Of a stretch of 39,255 nt of DNA, positions 17,035 to 26,375 are shown one piece after another (position 1 is the first letter of the stretch; each line of letters starts with the position of its first letter). Origin of the DNA: Ignavibacteriota bacterium. GTDB taxonomy: Bacteria > Bacteroidota > Ignavibacteria > Ignavibacteriales > Melioribacteraceae. Under the pieces are notes generated by a model. That model was not told the DNA's origin. It ran no database searches and saw only the letters and a program-made list of their open reading frames with translations. The translations under genes and the position numbers were made by a program. The DNA lies in contig PDPT01000020.1 of NCBI GenBank assembly GCA_002746605.1, positions 1-39,255 on the forward strand. The letters are read 5' to 3'.

Positions 17035-18425
17035 TCTGTAAAAAGTGATAAAATAGGTTTTAATTTAATCTCAGATTCATCAAATTCAGCTTTTGCTTCG
17101 GAACCTAAAACAATTCCGCAGCCGGCATAAGCATAAAGTAAATTTTTTTTTAGTAAAGCTGATCTTATTCCAACAGCAAATTCTCCGTTGCAGTCAAAAT
17201 TAAACCAACCTATGTTTCCCGTGTATAAGCCCCGCTCGTGAGGTTCATTTTCTAAAATAAAATCTTTTGCAATTTTCCACGGTGCTCCGCAGATTGCCGG
17301 AGTTGGATGTAATTTTAATAAAACATCAAAGAGTTTAATATTATGTTTTAATTTGGCGGTGATAATTGTCCACAAATGTTGTATATTAGGTAATTTTCTG
17401 ATTATTGGTGTGTCATTAAAATTTATTTCATCAGAAATATCTTGCAGCAAATTATGAATAAAATTAACAACTGCCCGCTGTTCAAATAAGTTCTTTTGGC
17501 TGGTTAATAAAAATTGAGCATTCTCATAGTCTTCTTGTTCATTTTTTCCTCTTGAAACAGATCCGGCGAGGGCATCTATTTCAATGTTTCCGTTAGAAAT
17601 TTTTGCAAGTTTTTCCGGGGATGCTCCAAAGAAATAGGAATTTTTTCTTTTATATAAGAACACATAACACTTGGGATAATTTTTACTAAGTTGAGTAATT
17701 AACTGTACTAAGTCGGGTTTAATATTTAATTCTACTTTCAGTTCTCGTGAAAGTACAACTTTTGAAAGTAAACCTTCTGAAATATTGGTCAAGCCTTTAT
17801 TTACAATATTTTCCCATTCGTTGCTATAGTTACTTTCTATAGCAGCATTTTGTTTTAAGCTATTTTCGAGAATAATATTGTTAGTATTAATCTTATCGAA
17901 GAGGTTTAGTTGTGCACTAAATTTTTTTATATCATTTTCGGTATTATCGGTACGAATAAAGTTGTAAATTAAAAAGTGATTATTCTCTTTATTAAAGAAG
18001 GTGAACTCTGGTATAAACCAATCGGAATCACTAAAATCATTCCATGAAGTACTTTTACGGTTAGGTGCGAATTTTATTCCTCCAACTGCTAAGGGAAAAT
18101 CTTTATTATTATACTTTGCCCAGTTAGAGCAAAATCCTTTTTGAAGCGAATCAATTCTTTTTCCTGTGTTGATAAGCCTTTCTTCGCCTGATTCTTTAAT
18201 CTCAATTAAAGGCGAGACGGATAAAAATTTAACATTATAATTCTCTACCTCCCAATAGAAATAATCTTTTGAGTTAATAAAATCGGAATATAGAAGATTT
18301 ATAATTTCAATCTTCGATATTGGAAAAATAAAACTCGTAAGATTAAGAAAAGTTTTATCAGATTTTGGGCAGGAAGTTAAAAATATTTTAAAATCCTTAA
18401 TAATTTCTATTTTATCTATTTGCAC
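17031..18425 (-). CDS. menF: Isochorismate synthase
   Basis: A 464-residue chorismate-binding enzyme that converts chorismate to isochorismate, the entry step to menaquinone. The C-terminal domain has the family motifs: KVVLSREL (general-base lysine), ALAGSVSRGKNEQEDYENA, LHPTPAICGAPW, ERGLYTGNIGWFN and AYAGCGIVLGSEAKAEFDE (metal-binding glutamates). The N-terminal third is divergent, as usual. It is the first gene of the seven-gene operon, so the promoter should lie in the 81-bp gap shared with the divergent metallopeptidase gene. Confidence 0.94.
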   Translation of the reverse strand: MQIDKIEIIKDFKIFLTSCPKSDKTFLNLTSFIFPISKIEIINLLYSDFINSKDYFYWEVENYNVKFLSVSPLIEIKESGEERLINTGKRIDSLQKGFCSNWAKYNNKDFPLAVGGIKFAPNRKSTSWNDFSDSDWFIPEFTFFNKENNHFLIYNFIRTDNTENDIKKFSAQLNLFDKINTNNIILENSLKQNAAIESNYSNEWENIVNKGLTNISEGLLSKVVLSRELKVELNIKPDLVQLITQLSKNYPKCYVFLYKRKNSYFFGASPEKLAKISNGNIEIDALAGSVSRGKNEQEDYENAQFLLTSQKNLFEQRAVVNFIHNLLQDISDEINFNDTPIIRKLPNIQHLWTIITAKLKHNIKLFDVLLKLHPTPAICGAPWKIAKDFILENEPHERGLYTGNIGWFNFDCNGEFAVGIRSALLKKNLLYAYAGCGIVLGSEAKAEFDESEIKLKPILSLFTE

Positions 18426-18506
18426 ATTTATAACAATATATTTAATATTTTCTATTAAGAAATATAATTTTAATTATTCGAGCATTCAACTTTTAATATT
18501 ACTTAT

Positions 18507-19178
18507 ATGCGTACTAAAATTTTAGAAATAAATAATAAAAAAATTATTTGTAATTATATAAAAAGAAGAAATTCTAAAAAAATTAAAATCAGAGTGAACA
18601 ATAAGAGTATCGTAAATATTTCTTTACCTTATTACTGTACTTATTTTGAAGCAAAATTATTTGTAAATAAAAACAGAGCTTGGATTTTAGATAATGTTAA
18701 CAGAAGTGAAAAAAATAATAACAATTTTTATTATTTAGGTGAGAATATTAGCATTCAAAAAAAATATATTACTAATAATATAAGTTTTAATTATATTTTA
18801 CATGATAATCAATTAACATTGTTTACAAACAATCCTGATGATAGTGATGAATTATTATTTAGTAAATGGTTAAAGATTAAAGCCGAAGAATATATTCCTA
18901 ATAGAGTAAATTTATTTGCAAAAAAATATAGTTTTAACTATAATAACATTAAAATTAAAAACTTAATGTCTCGTTGGGGAAGTTGTTCTTCCAAGAGGAA
19001 CTTATCATTTAACCAAAAGCTGATGTGTTTTAATACAAATGTAATTGATTATGTTATTGTTCATGAGCTTTGTCATTTAAAGCAGATGAATCATTCGCAA
19101 AAGTTTTGGAATCTGGTAAGCGAAATAATACCCAATTATAAACAACTTAGAAAAGAATTAAATAACAAACAGATATAA
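18507..19178 (+). CDS. YgjP/WLM-like zinc metallopeptidase
   Basis: A 223-residue putative metallopeptidase of the YgjP/M48-related DUF45 family. The zinc motif H186-E187-L-C-H190 lies in VIVHELCHLKQMNH, with H196 as the likely third ligand. LMSRWGSCSSKRNLSFNQKL is the family's conserved signature. It is cytosolic, with no signal peptide. Members are often linked to restriction or repair genes, but no such partner is near; the following MarR gene is 20 bp downstream. Substrate unknown. Codon use is extremely AT-rich. Confidence 0.85.
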   Translation: MRTKILEINNKKIICNYIKRRNSKKIKIRVNNKSIVNISLPYYCTYFEAKLFVNKNRAWILDNVNRSEKNNNNFYYLGENISIQKKYITNNISFNYILHDNQLTLFTNNPDDSDELLFSKWLKIKAEEYIPNRVNLFAKKYSFNYNNIKIKNLMSRWGSCSSKRNLSFNQKLMCFNTNVIDYVIVHELCHLKQMNHSQKFWNLVSEIIPNYKQLRKELNNKQI

Positions 19179-19198
19179 ATTTTATAGGGGAATACAAA

Positions 19199-19627
19199 AT
19201 GGCTAAAAGAAAAAAGGAAGAACTAATACTTGATTTATATAATTTAGTTGCAAAAGCTTCTGATACAATAAAAAAAATGCACGCAAAACATTTAATAAGC
19301 GAAAAATTAACAGCTCCTCAATTTGGTGTTCTTGATGTATTAAGTAAAAAAGGTCCTTTATCATTAAAGCAGATTAGTGATGAATTAATGGTAACCGGAG
19401 CTAATATTACCTGTGTTATGGATAATTTGGAGAAGGATTCCTTGGTAAAAAGAGTTCCTTCCAGTACCGATAGAAGAGTAATTAATGCCGAACTTACAAA
19501 CAAAGGAAAACAAAAAATTCAAAAAGTTTATCCAGATCACGTTAAACATCTTTCGGAATTATCTAAGAAGCTATCTGATACCGAAATAAAGCAATTATCA
19601 AATTTATTGAAAAAATTAGCTGATTAG
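19199..19627 (+). CDS. MarR family transcriptional regulator
   Basis: A 142-residue winged-helix regulator. QFGVLDVLSKKGPLSLKQIS and LMVTGANITCVMDNLEKDSL give the helix-turn-helix, and KRVPSSTDRRVINAELTNKG is the wing with the conserved D-R-R. MarR dimers usually respond to phenolics or oxidants. The ribosome site AGGGGA precedes the ATG by 7 nt. It may be co-transcribed with the metallopeptidase. Its 3' end overlaps prmA, on the other strand, by 4 nt. Confidence 0.9.
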   Translation: MAKRKKEELILDLYNLVAKASDTIKKMHAKHLISEKLTAPQFGVLDVLSKKGPLSLKQISDELMVTGANITCVMDNLEKDSLVKRVPSSTDRRVINAELTNKGKQKIQKVYPDHVKHLSELSKKLSDTEIKQLSNLLKKLAD

Positions 19628-20469
19628 TTTTTTATAAAAACTATTCCAATCCATTCATTTATCTGATATGTTTCTAAGGCAGTTAATCCAAGCCGGATAA
19701 ACTGCCTTTTTATTTCATCCTCATCACTTTGTAAAATTCCGGAAAGAATTAATAGCCCATTATTTTTAACTTTCTGAAATAATTCATCTTTAATATCTAT
19801 GAGAACATTTTTATTGATGTTAGCGAGAATAATATCAAAATTATTGTCGTTTATGTTTTCAATAGTTCCGAGCACAACGTTTATATTTTCAATGTTGTTT
19901 AATTCAATATTTTCTTTTCCGTTTAGTGAGCACCATTCATCATTATCTACTGCAATTACATTTTTAGCTCCTAATTTGGAAGAGGCAATTGCCAAAACTC
20001 CGGTTCCACTGCCGACATCCAAGATCTTTGTTCCTGCTTGAAAATATTTTTCCAACAATATTAAAACTATTTTTGTCGTTTCATGTTCACCAGTTCCGAA
20101 TGACATTTTGGGGTCGATGGTAATAACAATTTGATTAGGCTTAGTTTTATAATCTTTGAATGAAGGTTTAATTACAATTGTATCGGAAACTTCAATTACA
20201 TCTAATTTCTTTTCCCATTCTTCATTCCAGTTTTTGCTTTGTAATTTTGTGGAAGTAATTTTGTAGGAATTAATTATTTTTTCGCTTCTTAAAGCTTCCA
20301 ATTTTTCGTTTATTAAATTTTCCGTTACATCGGAATCTTCACTTGAAAAAATTGTTAAAAAGTTATCATATTCATTTAATCCTAAGATATTTAAGTCCCA
20401 TAAAACCCCACTTAGAATATCAGGATTAAAAGGTGTTGTTGCTATTTCATATTGAATATAGTTTTGCAT
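19624..20469 (-). CDS. prmA: Ribosomal protein L11 methyltransferase
   Basis: A 281-residue class I SAM methyltransferase that trimethylates ribosomal protein L11. The SAM site is ILDVGSGTGVLAIASSKLGA followed by VIAVDND; the PrmA-specific DPKMSFGTGEHETTKIVL and the motif IILANINKNVL (NPPY-like position) are present. The N-terminal region is a substrate-recognition domain. It starts 2 nt after dacB stops, so it belongs to the dacB operon. Confidence 0.93.
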   Translation of the reverse strand: MQNYIQYEIATTPFNPDILSGVLWDLNILGLNEYDNFLTIFSSEDSDVTENLINEKLEALRSEKIINSYKITSTKLQSKNWNEEWEKKLDVIEVSDTIVIKPSFKDYKTKPNQIVITIDPKMSFGTGEHETTKIVLILLEKYFQAGTKILDVGSGTGVLAIASSKLGAKNVIAVDNDEWCSLNGKENIELNNIENINVVLGTIENINDNNFDIILANINKNVLIDIKDELFQKVKNNGLLILSGILQSDEDEIKRQFIRLGLTALETYQINEWIGIVFIKN

Positions 20470-20471
20470 AA

Positions 20472-21896
20472 TTAATCTTCAAGTTTTAATGAAGTTAAGA
20501 AGTTGCAGATTTTATCTTGAAATGCTCTGGCAGTTTTAGCACTCCCTACATAATTTTGCACAAACATTGAAAATGCTATATCATGTCCATCGGCACTTGT
20601 TAAATAACCTGAAAGCGAACTTGCTCCGGTGAGTGTTCCTGTTTTTGCTCTAACATTTTTGTATGATGATGTTTGTTTCATTCTGTTTTTTAAAGTTCCA
20701 TCAACTCCAGCTATTGGGAATGATTTTTTTAAAATTTCATAATTTTCAGGTTCGTTATAGTACAGATACTTCAAAATTTCTAAAACTAATTCGGTTGTAA
20801 TTAAATTATAAGTTGAAAGTCCGGAGCCATCTACAATTGAGTAGTTTTCCGGGTCTAAACCTATTTTTGTTATCATGCTATCAATAATGTGTACGCCTTT
20901 TTTTGCACTTGCGGTTTTTCCATAGTATTTTAATCCTATAGCTCGCAAAGTCATTTCGGCGCTAAGGTTATCACTTTCTTTGTTTAAGTCTGTTATTACT
21001 TCGCTGAATTTTCTTTTTTTGCTGTAGATTAGTTTTGAGTATTCAGGTAATGTTAAAGTATCTAATAAGCCTATAAATTCAATCCCTTGTTGTAATATTT
21101 TTTCTTTCATCAAGTAAAGAAAATAATATTCGGGATTCACAATATTTCTTTTAACTGTATCAAGTTCTGCTTTGTAAGATAAATCACCGGAAATAATTAA
21201 TTCATTTCCTCTATTAATCCAAGCTCTTGTTATTTCAAGATTTGAAGTGTCTTCTTTTGTTGTAACTGATGTATTAGTTATATCGAAGAAATCTGTTTTG
21301 GGAATCAAATTTATTTTAGCAGGCTTACCAATAAATCCGGGTTCGTAAGAAATTTCGATTGATAAATCATTTATTATCAAAGGCGACATATACGGAGCGA
21401 ACGAATAAGGATCATCATCCCACATCCAGCCGGCTCCCCAAAAGAGCGAATCCATTAGAGAAACATCGCCGTAAATATTTCCTCTAATTTCTTTTATACC
21501 GAAATCTTTAAGAGCAAATATTAGAGTATCCAGATCTTCTGTAATAAAATCGGGATCAAAACCTCCTTTAACAATTACATCGCCATAACAAATTGAATCC
21601 ATAATTATTCCGGTATGATAAACAGAAGTTTCAAATTCATAATCCGGTCCGAGATATTCTAAAGCCGTTGCGCTTGTAATTATTTTCATATTTGAAGCGG
21701 GACGAAGAAGAAGTTTGTTATTTTTTGAGTAAAGATATTCTTCTGAACTCAAATCAAAAATATTTATTGATAATACTGAGGATTGAAAAAATTGCTCTTC
21801 AAGTATTTTATTAATTTCATCTTCAATTTTTGGATTAAACTCTTGAGCATAAAATAAATTTAAACTCACAAATAATGCTGCAATTATCTTTTTCAT
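20472..21896 (-). CDS. dacB: D-Ala-D-Ala carboxypeptidase/endopeptidase, PBP4 type
   Basis: A 474-residue periplasmic peptidase of family S13. After a signal peptide (MKKIIAALFVSLNLFYAQ) come the penicillin-binding motifs: S68-N-M-K71 in LRPASNMKII, S-D-N in KESDNLSAEM, and K-T-G in VRAKTGTLTGASSLSGY. The region between the first two motifs has the large insert typical of PBP4. It trims peptidoglycan cross-links and stems. Its ATG overlaps the stop of the TatD-radical SAM gene by 1 nt, and prmA follows after 2 nt. Confidence 0.94.
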   Translation of the reverse strand: MKKIIAALFVSLNLFYAQEFNPKIEDEINKILEEQFFQSSVLSINIFDLSSEEYLYSKNNKLLLRPASNMKIITSATALEYLGPDYEFETSVYHTGIIMDSICYGDVIVKGGFDPDFITEDLDTLIFALKDFGIKEIRGNIYGDVSLMDSLFWGAGWMWDDDPYSFAPYMSPLIINDLSIEISYEPGFIGKPAKINLIPKTDFFDITNTSVTTKEDTSNLEITRAWINRGNELIISGDLSYKAELDTVKRNIVNPEYYFLYLMKEKILQQGIEFIGLLDTLTLPEYSKLIYSKKRKFSEVITDLNKESDNLSAEMTLRAIGLKYYGKTASAKKGVHIIDSMITKIGLDPENYSIVDGSGLSTYNLITTELVLEILKYLYYNEPENYEILKKSFPIAGVDGTLKNRMKQTSSYKNVRAKTGTLTGASSLSGYLTSADGHDIAFSMFVQNYVGSAKTARAFQDKICNFLTSLKLED

Positions 21897-23254
21897 TAAA
21901 AATAAGCTCTCTCTCTAAATTTAACACCCATTTCATTTTGAACAAAATCTTTAGCTTTTTCTTTATCTATTTCTTTAATATCAACAATAGAAAGAATAAC
22001 ATCTGAATAATCTTTTGCCTTTTTCGCAAAGTCAATCATCTCTTTGTGCATTTCAGGTTTTACATTCATCAGTTTAGCATATTCATTTGCATCTGTTGAA
22101 TTAAGACTTATAGAAATTACATCTATTCGATCTTTAAGTTCGGGAGTGATATCGCGTTTGTTTATATAATTTCCATGACCGTCTGTATTCATTCTGGTTT
22201 TTCCGCCGTTCTTTTTTACGTATTCAGCTATTTTTTTTACAACATCCCATCTTATTGTAGGTTCGCCATAACCACAGAAAACAATTTCTTTATATTTTGT
22301 TGGATCGCCAATTAGTTTAATGTATTCTTCAGCTTCAGGCTCTTCGGATTTTTTCATTTTTAAGTTATAATCATGAAGAATCGCTTCGCCTTTTCTATCG
22401 CAAAAAACACAATCGGCATTACATCTGTTGGTTACATTAATATAAAGTGAGTTACCGATTTTATAAACAAATCTTACCTCATCTTTTTCTCCTATTCCAA
22501 AAAATTTGTAAGCATTGTAATTAGTTATTCGCGAGACATCTTCGAGTGAAATATTATGTACTTCAGCAATTTTTTCAGCTACAAGAAGAACATTAGCAGG
22601 TTCATTTCGTTTTCCTCGGTAAGGTACGGGTGTCATAAAAGGGGAATCGGTTTCGAGCAACAGTTTATCGGTGTTCACGGAAGCTAAAACTTCTCGTAAG
22701 CTATCCATTTTTTTAAAGGTAATATTTCCGGTAAAGGAAATCAAATGTCCCATATCGGTTAACTCTTTAGCGTTTTCCTTACTTCCTGCAAAACAATGGA
22801 ATTGAGTTTTTAGGTTTGTGTCTTTATAAGTCCGAATGATTTTCATCATATCTTCATTGGATTCTCTGTTGTGTACAATAATAGGTAAGTTGACTCTTAG
22901 TGCCAATTCAATCTGCAACTTAAATGCATGTATTTGTTTATCTTTAGGAGAGAAATCGTAATAATAGTCCAAGCCTATTTCTCCAATGGCAACTACTTTT
23001 GGATGCTTAGTGAATTCTTTAAGAGTATCGATAAATGAATCATTCCACTCATTTGTATCGTGAGGATGAACACCAACGGCAGCGTAAACCATATCATATT
23101 TATCAGCTAAGTCCATAGCCTTTTTTGATGTTGCCAAATCAGTGCCCGGTACAATTATGTATTTAACACCGGCTGTTTTTGCTCTTTCAATTACTTCTTC
23201 AACTTCTCCTTCAAAATTTGGATAAAAGAGATGTGCATGAGTATCGATATACAT
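21896..23254 (-). CDS. TatD family hydrolase fused to a radical SAM domain
   Basis: A 452-residue two-domain protein. Residues 1 to about 256 are a TatD-type metal-dependent hydrolase/DNase with all ligands visible: HAH in YIDTHAHLFY, GEIGLDYYYDFSP, IIVHNRES, QFHCFAGS and LETDSPFMTP. From about residue 260 the chain continues without a stop into a radical SAM domain: YINVTNRCNADCVFC supplies the C-x3-C-x2-C cluster site, and VFCGYGEPT is the SAM-binding GGE-like motif. Stand-alone TatD-associated radical SAM proteins (TIGR04038 type) are known beside tatD; here both are one polypeptide. The radical product is unknown. It overlaps dacB by 1 nt. Confidence 0.9.
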   Translation of the reverse strand: MYIDTHAHLFYPNFEGEVEEVIERAKTAGVKYIIVPGTDLATSKKAMDLADKYDMVYAAVGVHPHDTNEWNDSFIDTLKEFTKHPKVVAIGEIGLDYYYDFSPKDKQIHAFKLQIELALRVNLPIIVHNRESNEDMMKIIRTYKDTNLKTQFHCFAGSKENAKELTDMGHLISFTGNITFKKMDSLREVLASVNTDKLLLETDSPFMTPVPYRGKRNEPANVLLVAEKIAEVHNISLEDVSRITNYNAYKFFGIGEKDEVRFVYKIGNSLYINVTNRCNADCVFCDRKGEAILHDYNLKMKKSEEPEAEEYIKLIGDPTKYKEIVFCGYGEPTIRWDVVKKIAEYVKKNGGKTRMNTDGHGNYINKRDITPELKDRIDVISISLNSTDANEYAKLMNVKPEMHKEMIDFAKKAKDYSDVILSIVDIKEIDKEKAKDFVQNEMGVKFRERAYF

Positions 23255-23406
23255 TAAATTTCTCCGTTTTTTTCATTATTAAACTGCTTGTCCGCCTTTG
23301 ACATAGTTGCATTGTGAAATTGTTTAATTTTTAATTTGCTTTTCGTGACGATATATTTTTTTATCGTTATGTCTTCCTTTGTTATCTCTTGCGGTCTCAT
23401 ATCCAA

Positions 23407-24390
23407 TTAAACAATCTCTCCGATAATTTTAGCTTCAGGATAAAGAGTTAAAACTTTTTCAGTATCGTTTGGATTAACTATAGCTATCAAACCGATTCCC
23501 ATATTAAATACTTTTTGCATTTCTTTATCTTCAATATTTCCTGTTTCTTTAATTATGTTAAATATTACAGGAATATCCCAAGCCGACCAATCAATTTTTA
23601 TCTTTAAATCTTTGGGAACTACTCTTTTTGTGTTGCCGATTATTCCGCCTCCGGTAATATGGGAAAATCCTTTAATATCAATCTCCGATATAAGATTCTG
23701 TATAACATTTAAATATGATTTATGAACTTTTAAAAGTTCTGATTTTAAATCAGACTCTAAACCATTAATCTTATCATCCAAATTATATTTACTGAAAAGA
23801 ATTTTTCTTGCAAGCGAGTAACCGTTTGTGTGTAATCCGTTTGCCTTAAACCCAATTAAAATATCACCTTTTTTAATTTTGCTGCCATCAACAATTTTAT
23901 CTTTTTCTACAATCCCAACTATTGTTCCCGATAAATCATAATCTTTATTTGCGTACAATCCTGGCATTTCAGCAGTTTCACCGCCTATTAAAGCAACTTC
24001 ATTTTCTTTACAAGCTTTAGCAAAACCTTTAACAATTGATGTAGCAACATTCGGGTCTAATTTACCGAATGCCATATAATCCATAAAATATAATGGTTTG
24101 GCACCGCAGACCGCAATGTCATTAACGCAATGGTTTACTAAATCTTGTCCGAGTGTATCATGAATTCCGCTATCTATTGCAATTTTGAGTTTTGTTCCAA
24201 CTCCATCGACACTGCTGACTAAAACAGGATTTTTATACTTTTGTAAATCCAATTGATAAAATGCTCCAAAATGCCCTATTCCGGTTAAAACATTTTTGTT
24301 AAAAGTTGATTTTACAACATCTTTAATGTTGTTAACGGTTTTGTTGCCTGCTTCAATATCTACGCCTGAATCTTTATAGCTTGTTTTCAA
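23407..24390 (-). CDS. purM: Phosphoribosylformylglycinamidine cyclo-ligase (AIR synthetase)
   Basis: A 327-residue ATP-dependent enzyme of purine synthesis that closes the imidazole ring to give AIR. Family motifs: YKDSGVDIEAGNK at the N-terminus, SSVDGVGTKLKIA (ATP/substrate loop), VNHCVNDIAVCGAKPLYFMD, EVALIGGETAEMPG and FSHITGGGIIGNTKRV. It is slightly shorter than typical PurM (about 340-350). No other pur gene is near. A 152-bp gap separates it from the TatD fusion gene on the same strand. Confidence 0.95.
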   Translation of the reverse strand: MKTSYKDSGVDIEAGNKTVNNIKDVVKSTFNKNVLTGIGHFGAFYQLDLQKYKNPVLVSSVDGVGTKLKIAIDSGIHDTLGQDLVNHCVNDIAVCGAKPLYFMDYMAFGKLDPNVATSIVKGFAKACKENEVALIGGETAEMPGLYANKDYDLSGTIVGIVEKDKIVDGSKIKKGDILIGFKANGLHTNGYSLARKILFSKYNLDDKINGLESDLKSELLKVHKSYLNVIQNLISEIDIKGFSHITGGGIIGNTKRVVPKDLKIKIDWSAWDIPVIFNIIKETGNIEDKEMQKVFNMGIGLIAIVNPNDTEKVLTLYPEAKIIGEIV

Positions 24391-24712
24391 TCTTATTAAT
24401 CCTATTTAATTAGTTAAATGACATGTTGTAAAATTAGTGAAACATTTTTAATAATGATATGTTTAAGCAAGGAAATTTAAGTTGCTTCCGAAAAATAGTT
24501 ATCGCTGTTTCCGATAATTTGGGAATAGTAACTTGCTTGCTGCTAAATGATTTGCAGAGATAGGCTAAAAGAGAACTAATTGCTGTAGTTCTGTAACTCT
24601 AACCTTAAAGGTTTTCATAAGTTAATGGCAAGACTAAAATTTAGGTTAGTATGTATTATTATTTGATATTTTTATAACTTATTAAGTTAAATTATAATTT
24701 TATTGGCTTTTT
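24391..24712. other. Intergenic region between purM and hrcA (divergent)
   Basis: 322 bp that must hold promoters for purM (leftward) and the hrcA chaperone operon (rightward). I searched by eye for the CIRCE operator (TTAGCACTC-N9-GAGTGCTAA) and did not find it. A small palindrome AACCTTAAAGGTT lies at 24601-24613, and TTATCG-N7-CGATAA at 24499-24517. No RNA gene is seen. Confidence 0.6.
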
Positions 24713-25759
24713 GTGTATAGTACAGAATTAACGGAAAGAGAAAAATCAATACTGAGATTTGTAATTCATCAGTTTATTTTAACTGCAAATCCTGTAGGTT
24801 CAAGAAATCTTTCAAAAAAATATAACCTCGGTTATTCTGCTGCTACAATTAGAAATATTATGGCAGATTTGGAAGAATCAGGATTCTTAGGGCATCCTCA
24901 TACTTCTGCAGGAAGAGTTCCAACGGATTTGGGGTACAGATTTTATGTTAACTCTCTAATGGAAGAACCTAATCTTACACAAACTGAAGTGGATTTTATT
25001 GAGTCGCATTTTGAAAAATTAAATACCGAAACAAATGAAATAATTAAAATAACATCAGGTATTTTAAGTAATCTTACTAAACAATTAGCTTATGTAAGTT
25101 ATCCTAAATTAGGGAATGCAATATTAGAAAAAATTCAGTTAGTATCTTTATCAGCTTCCAGATTGTTAGTTGTTATTTCAATAAGATCCGGTATGATAAG
25201 AACAATAACTCTAGAGATAAATTCGGGCTATAACAAGAAAAATATTTCGGTAATTCAGCGAATCTTAAATGAAAGATTAGCTGGGTTAACTTTTAACGAA
25301 ATTAAAAATTCAATTACCGATAGGGTGCGAAGTGTTTCGGATAAAGAATTAAAGCCAATAATAAGAGTTTTTTTAGAATCAGTTGATGAAATATTTGATA
25401 ATGTAAAATCATCGGAAAGTTCAATTATAACAGGAACAAAAAATTTATTGCATCAACCTGAATTTGCTGATCCTGAAAAAATTAGCAGTATTATTGAACT
25501 TATTGAAGATAAAGAAATAATTATCCACATAATGGATGAAAAACTTGAAAATAATAACGGAGAAGTATCCGTAACTATTGGCAGTGAAAGCAAAGAAGAG
25601 AAATTAGATGATTTTAGTATAATTGTTAAAGAATATAATGTGGGACAAGTTCTCGGAAGTATAGGAATTATTGGGCCTAAGAGAATGAGGTATTCTCACG
25701 AAATTGCTTCTGTAGTTCAAATGGCAGAAGTATTATCAAAAGTTTTTAATAAAAAGTAA
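24713..25759 (+). CDS. hrcA: Heat-inducible transcription repressor HrcA
   Basis: A 348-residue repressor of chaperone genes. The N-terminal winged helix is shown by LTEREKSILRFVIHQFILT, NPVGSRNLSKKYNLGYSAAT and IRNIMADLEESGFLGHPHTS, followed by AGRVPTDLGYRFYVN, all hallmark HrcA sequence. The C-terminal part is the GAF-like dimer domain ending GIIGPKRMRYSHEIASV. The start is a GTG (24713) with no strong ribosome site. It heads an operon with grpE and dnaJ, so it probably represses its own transcript. Confidence 0.95.
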   Translation: MYSTELTEREKSILRFVIHQFILTANPVGSRNLSKKYNLGYSAATIRNIMADLEESGFLGHPHTSAGRVPTDLGYRFYVNSLMEEPNLTQTEVDFIESHFEKLNTETNEIIKITSGILSNLTKQLAYVSYPKLGNAILEKIQLVSLSASRLLVVISIRSGMIRTITLEINSGYNKKNISVIQRILNERLAGLTFNEIKNSITDRVRSVSDKELKPIIRVFLESVDEIFDNVKSSESSIITGTKNLLHQPEFADPEKISSIIELIEDKEIIIHIMDEKLENNNGEVSVTIGSESKEEKLDDFSIIVKEYNVGQVLGSIGIIGPKRMRYSHEIASVVQMAEVLSKVFNKK

Positions 25760-25772
25760 AGGAAAAAAATAA

Positions 25773-26366
25773 ATGAAAAAAAATGATGATAGAAACAGAG
25801 AATTAGAAAAAGAAGAAATCTCGGAAAATGAAGAACCTCTCGAAGAAGAAAAAAATGAAGATGAAACGGATTTTGATGAAAAAATGAAAGAGTTAGAAGA
25901 AAAGAATGAAAAACTTCAAGATTCATTGTTAAGAAAAATTGCCGAGTTCGAAAATTATAAAAGACGTACGGAAAATGACCAAATGAATCTGCTTAAATAT
26001 TCAGCCGAATCTTTTATCTTAAAAATGCTTCCGGTTTATGACGACCTGGGCAGATCGGTAACTCACATTGATAAAAGTAATCAAGATTCTCTCAGAAAAG
26101 GATTGCAGCTTGTTTACGATAAATTTACAAAAATTTTAGAAGAACAAGGTGTTACAAAATTAGAAGTTGAGGGAAAAGAATTTGATGTTGATTACCACGA
26201 AGCCTTAATGCAGCAACCTTCCGATGAGGTTCCCGATAATACTATAATTACTGAGGTAGAACCCGGATATATCTACAAAGATAAAGTTATAAGACATGCG
26301 AAAGTTATTGTTAGTCAAGAAATAGAAAGTAATTCAGATACTGAAAAAGAAAACGAAGAAGAATAG
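25773..26366 (+). CDS. grpE: Nucleotide exchange factor GrpE
   Basis: A 197-residue DnaK cochaperone that releases ADP. The first 50 residues are highly acidic and low in complexity; then comes a coiled coil (EKMKELEEKNEKLQDSLLRK), the family motif AEFENYKRRTENDQ, and the C-terminal beta domain with GVTKLEVEGKEFDVDYHEAL and VEPGYIYKDKVIRHAKVIVS. It lies 13 bp after hrcA and 9 bp before dnaJ. Confidence 0.95.
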   Translation: MKKNDDRNRELEKEEISENEEPLEEEKNEDETDFDEKMKELEEKNEKLQDSLLRKIAEFENYKRRTENDQMNLLKYSAESFILKMLPVYDDLGRSVTHIDKSNQDSLRKGLQLVYDKFTKILEEQGVTKLEVEGKEFDVDYHEALMQQPSDEVPDNTIITEVEPGYIYKDKVIRHAKVIVSQEIESNSDTEKENEEE

Positions 26367-26375
26367 GAAATATAA

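Noticed and set aside
24499..24517. TTATCG-N7-CGATAA upstream of hrcA, resembling the half-sites before satD
   Set aside because: The spacer is 7 rather than 10 and there is only one copy; short AT-rich palindromes are expected by chance in this genome.
24391..24712. tRNA or small RNA gene in the purM-hrcA gap
   Set aside because: No T-arm (GTTCRA) or acceptor-stem pairing could be found by eye.
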